A DNA stretch of 64,000 nucleotides from Sphingomonas sp. (GTDB lineage Bacteria > Pseudomonadota > Alphaproteobacteria > Sphingomonadales > Sphingomonadaceae). Below the pieces are notes generated by a model that saw nothing but the letters and a program-made list of their open reading frames with translations, was not told the origin of the DNA and made no database searches. The position numbers and the translations under genes are program-made. The stretch lies in assembly GCA_021732445.1 (NCBI GenBank), contig JAKFUZ010000034.1, forward strand, positions 1 through 64,000, read 5' to 3'. Positions within the stretch are counted from its first letter, which is position 1, and each line of letters starts with the position of its first letter. This document shows, in pieces, positions 61,192 through 64,000 of this stretch.

Positions 61192-64000
61192 TCAATAATC
61201 CTTCGACACCCGCACATTCACGCTTTGCCGCCCAATCGTCGAAATCGTCGACAGAATTGACAGCCAGCGCGTGACCTGAAACTCGATTTGCGTGGCGGAA
61301 TAGCCCGCGCCATCAGTGACGATCTCGGCATAGAGCTTGCGCGTGATGAACTTGCCGGCGGCGACAGATGTCGTGCGGCCAACCACCGTGTCGGCCGGCA
61401 AAATCCGCAGCCGGTCAAGCCCGGCCACCCGCCGCAGCGCGTTGATGGGGTTCAGCCCGCCACCCGTGCTGTTGAGCGAGGCGACGGCGCCCGCAAGCTG
61501 AAGCGCTTCGGGTGCCGATAATTTGGTGATGGACGTGCCAAATAGCAGCCGCGAGAGAAGCTCGTCCTGCGGCAGCGCGGGCGTGCTGGCAAAGCTGATT
61601 TCCGGCTTTTGGGCGGGGCCGGTCACGCGGATGCTGGCGCTCAGCCCGGTCGCATCGGCATTGGCGGCAATGTCGAGCGCGGGGTTGGCCGGTACTTCGC
61701 CTGCAAAGCGGATGACACCGCGATCAAGCGTGAACTGCCGCCCGGAAAACTCATAAACCCCGCGCACCAAATCCGCCCGGCCGATGATTATCGGGCTGTC
61801 GGGTGCGCCGCCAATGTGAACATCGGTTGCCCATTCGCTGGTAAGGCCAAGCCCCGTCACCGTCAGGCCGCGCGCCGCCTTTGCGCTCAGGTCAAGCCGC
61901 CACGGCGCAAGCGGTGTGTCACCAGCGCCATCATCGTCGCCACCCACCGGGTTTATCTCGCGGACATTGAGCTTTGGCACCGCGCTTGTCGCAACAGCCT
62001 GGCCCAGCCGGTAGCGGCCGCCGGTGAGCTGTACCTGCCCCGCAATCACGCCGCCTGCGCCGCTGGACTTGATCGTCAACGGACCCGTCACCGTCGCTGC
62101 AATATCATCCCGGTTAATCATCACCGCGTTGGTCGCCTGCAACGCCAGGTCGATGCCAAATCCGTTGACGGCGGCAAAATCGAAGCTGCCCGTGCCGGTC
62201 ACGCGCCCGCCCTTCCCCGCATCGGCCGAAAAGCTGGAGATCGCCAGTTTGGAGCCAGTGAAACTGCCCAGTGCCTGCACACCGGTCAGCACGGTGCCGG
62301 TCGTCGCGCTCTCGATGCGGGCGCCATTGGCGCGCAGCACGCCGCGAAGGCGCGGGTCGTTCACCTTTCCGCCAATGTCTGCGCCAATCGCGACCGGGCC
62401 AGACAGGTCGAACAGCTCAACGCCGGTCAGCCGCCACAAGGTATCGGCCGGGCCTTCATAGCGCACCTGCGCGAAAACGCCGGCGTTGGCGAGCCTGTCG
62501 GCAAGGCTGCCAGCACCGAGCGGCGCGAGTTTCGCCTGCGCCCGGCCAATGATTTTGCCGCCACTGGCCATCACCGCGCGCAACGCCGCGCCGTCGGCGG
62601 TAAGCGCGGCAGCGAGGCCCAGATCAACCGGCGCCGACGAGAGCACCAGCCCGGCCCGGCTGACGCCGCGCACCGTCATGTCGATGCGCCCGGTCGGCGC
62701 GCTGCCCGCCTGCTGCGCATAGCTGAGCTTGCCCGAGGCGCTGCCCGACAAACCAAGGCCAGGATAGCCAATGTCAAGCACGGTCAGCGGCATGGCGCTT
62801 ATCGTTGCGTCTGCCGTGGCCGACTCTGCGTCGAACCGCCCGCCAATATTGGCCGTGCCCCCGGCAAAAACAATGGATGCCGGCGCCAGCCGCCACCCAT
62901 CGCCCTCGGCCGTGACGATGGCAGGCGCGGCCAGCCTGATGTCGCGCCGGTCAATCGTGCCTGCGGCCATGATCCGGAATCGCTCGGGCGTTATGTCGGC
63001 ATCGGCGCGGATGTCAAAAGCACGGCCGCGGTTGCCGGCTATGGCAAGCTGCACCCGGCCGCTGCCTCCGCGCAGGCTCGCGCTGCCAGTGAACCGCGCA
63101 AGATTGAGCACGCCGCGCCGCAGACCCGTGCCCTGCCACTGCGCCTCAACCGTCGCCCCTGCCGGATCGAGCAACGCCGTTGCATCGAGATGGCCCCGGC
63201 GCAGCACCGCATCCCCCAGCACCTGTGCCCGGTCTGCGTCGAGATGCGCCTCGACCCGCTGGACTTGCCCGACCGGGGCAAAGCGCAGCGTGCCCGTCAC
63301 ACCGCTGCCGGCAAGGCGCACGGCCCCGTCGAACCCGCCCGCCACCGCACGCAGCGCGCCGGTTCCCCGCACACCACCCACGTCAAGCGCTGCAATGGCA
63401 ATCGTCGCGCTCTGCCCCGGTGGCAGAACGATCTGGCCGTCGCCCGCAAAATCCCCCAGGCGCGAGCCGCCGCGCGCTGAAAAGTTGAACCCCTGCGGCG
63501 TGGGATCAAGATGCGCCGTCACGTGCCGCAGGTTCAGCGCGGCATTCGGCCGGGCAAAGGCGAGATCGAGCGTTGGCCGCTCGATCCTCCCATCGAGCTT
63601 CAGGGTGAGCGGGCCATAAACGCGCTGGCTGCCGCTGCCATCAAACTGGAATGTCCCGTCGCGGCGGCGCACGCCGCTGCCGGTCAGGCGAATCCCGGGC
63701 GCTGTGAGCACCAGATTGCGCAGGTGGAGCAGCCCGTCCGGCGTGCGCTCAAGCGCGGTAGTGATCTGCGGCAGCCCCTCGGCAAGCGAGGCCAGGAAGC
63801 TATTGTCGAGCCGCAACATCCGCGCCGTGCCGGTGCCGGTCACCCGGGTGCCCTTGCCGCCGGGGCCGGGCGCTACGTTGAGCCGGGTGGTGACATCGAC
63901 CAGCCCCAGGCCGGCAATGAGATAGCGCCCTAGCCCGCCGTTCAGCGCCACATCATAATGGCCGTTGCGCAAATCGAGCAGCAACGTGGCGGTGCCATTG
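61192..64000 (-). CDS. tamB: TamB-like translocation and assembly protein, C-terminal part (runs off the window)
   Basis: At least 936 residues of a very long beta-helical (AsmA/TamB-type) protein, read to the window edge with no start. It has the repeated beta-strand pattern with Gly-Asn turns, and the C-terminal DUF490 domain (ASIRVTGPAQKPEISFASTPALPQDELLSRLLFG, LNPINALRRVAGLDRLRI, VVGRTTSVAAGKFITRKLYAEIVTDG, RVSKDY). TamB bridges inner and outer membranes and helps lipid transport and outer-membrane protein insertion with TamA. The N-terminal anchor and tamA would lie to the right. Confidence 0.9.
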   Translation of the reverse strand, partial: NGTATLLLDLRNGHYDVALNGGLGRYLIAGLGLVDVTTRLNVAPGPGGKGTRVTGTGTARMLRLDNSFLASLAEGLPQITTALERTPDGLLHLRNLVLTAPGIRLTGSGVRRRDGTFQFDGSGSQRVYGPLTLKLDGRIERPTLDLAFARPNAALNLRHVTAHLDPTPQGFNFSARGGSRLGDFAGDGQIVLPPGQSATIAIAALDVGGVRGTGALRAVAGGFDGAVRLAGSGVTGTLRFAPVGQVQRVEAHLDADRAQVLGDAVLRRGHLDATALLDPAGATVEAQWQGTGLRRGVLNLARFTGSASLRGGSGRVQLAIAGNRGRAFDIRADADITPERFRIMAAGTIDRRDIRLAAPAIVTAEGDGWRLAPASIVFAGGTANIGGRFDAESATADATISAMPLTVLDIGYPGLGLSGSASGKLSYAQQAGSAPTGRIDMTVRGVSRAGLVLSSAPVDLGLAAALTADGAALRAVMASGGKIIGRAQAKLAPLGAGSLADRLANAGVFAQVRYEGPADTLWRLTGVELFDLSGPVAIGADIGGKVNDPRLRGVLRANGARIESATTGTVLTGVQALGSFTGSKLAISSFSADAGKGGRVTGTGSFDFAAVNGFGIDLALQATNAVMINRDDIAATVTGPLTIKSSGAGGVIAGQVQLTGGRYRLGQAVATSAVPKLNVREINPVGGDDDGAGDTPLAPWRLDLSAKAARGLTVTGLGLTSEWATDVHIGGAPDSPIIIGRADLVRGVYEFSGRQFTLDRGVIRFAGEVPANPALDIAANADATGLSASIRVTGPAQKPEISFASTPALPQDELLSRLLFGTSITKLSAPEALQLAGAVASLNSTGGGLNPINALRRVAGLDRLRILPADTVVGRTTSVAAGKFITRKLYAEIVTDGAGYSATQIEFQVTRWLSILSTISTIGRQSVNVRVSKDY

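Noticed and set aside
61609-63480. 623-aa plus-strand ORF opposite tamB
   Set aside because: Low-complexity Arg/Ala-rich translation typical of antisense frames; TamB C-terminal domain is clear on the minus strand.

Overview
The window reads as chromosomal DNA of a high-GC alphaproteobacterium, most likely a member of the Sphingomonadales. The evidence is family-level resemblance only: the GyrA type with a long C-terminal extension, TrmFO, the PII/glutamine synthetase pair, cyanide-insensitive type cytochrome bd genes, a class II DAHP synthase, a PiuA/PiuC-like iron pair, and a Wzc kinase ending in a Gly-Tyr repeat. No genus can be fixed from sequence alone, and no database search was run.

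Layout. (1) 1-2031 is accessory DNA: the 3' end of an IS5-type transposase, a CDF metal-efflux gene truncated by it, and an MFS exporter with a His-rich tail. It ends at the 3' end of a tRNA-Pro gene, followed by a CAU-anticodon tRNA. (2) 2333-11453 is mostly housekeeping: polysaccharide deacetylase and an atypical histidine kinase, an Lrp/AsnC regulator, an exported repeat protein, an SDR oxidoreductase, gyrA (TTG start) and a DUF952 gene. (3) 11461-13185 holds a DNA methyltransferase-restriction nuclease fusion interrupted by a 66-bp in-frame insertion that carries an amber stop and a 36-bp direct repeat. (4) trmFO, an EF-hand protein, a patch of IS630 and IS3 remnants, and a PNPOx-like protein follow up to 16434. 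(5) 16516-37927 is a large Wzx/Wzy-type exopolysaccharide locus. It has three blocks: leftward nucleotide-sugar and glycosyltransferase genes; a rightward block (flippase, methyltransferases, glycosyltransferase, 2OG dioxygenase, aldo/keto reductase-like protein, PglC-like initiating transferase, PglD-like acetyltransferase); and a leftward export/polymerisation block (TPR-like protein, Wzc, Wza, O-antigen ligase family protein, PglF/CapD-like dehydratase). (6) 38144-51992 is core metabolism: cioAB plus a small DUF2474 subunit, FKBP isomerase, rpsU, cysS, a PhyH dioxygenase with a D-2-hydroxyacid dehydrogenase, class II DAHP synthase, tRNA-Glu, a PiuC-like hydroxylase with a TonB receptor, a CinA-type MoaB domain protein and map. 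(7) 52049-53775 is a probable polymorphic toxin with a downstream candidate immunity gene. (8) 54131-64000 holds a chemoreceptor, glnB-glnA behind a sigma-54-like promoter and ending in a clear terminator, an S41-type peptidase, an aldehyde dehydrogenase, and the C-terminal part of TamB running off the window.

How the parts work together. The exopolysaccharide locus appears to contain every step from sugar activation to export. PglF/CapD-like dehydratase, DegT aminotransferase, PglD-like acetyltransferase and PglC-like phosphosugar transferase could build and load an N-acetylated amino-dideoxysugar onto the lipid carrier; glycosyltransferases extend it; Wzx flips it; the Wzy-like protein polymerises it; Wza/Wzc export it. 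glnB-glnA is a nitrogen-control unit. The most unusual items are the interrupted methyltransferase-nuclease fusion, the toxin/immunity pair, and the 2OG-dioxygenase and degenerate aldo/keto reductase genes inside the polysaccharide locus.
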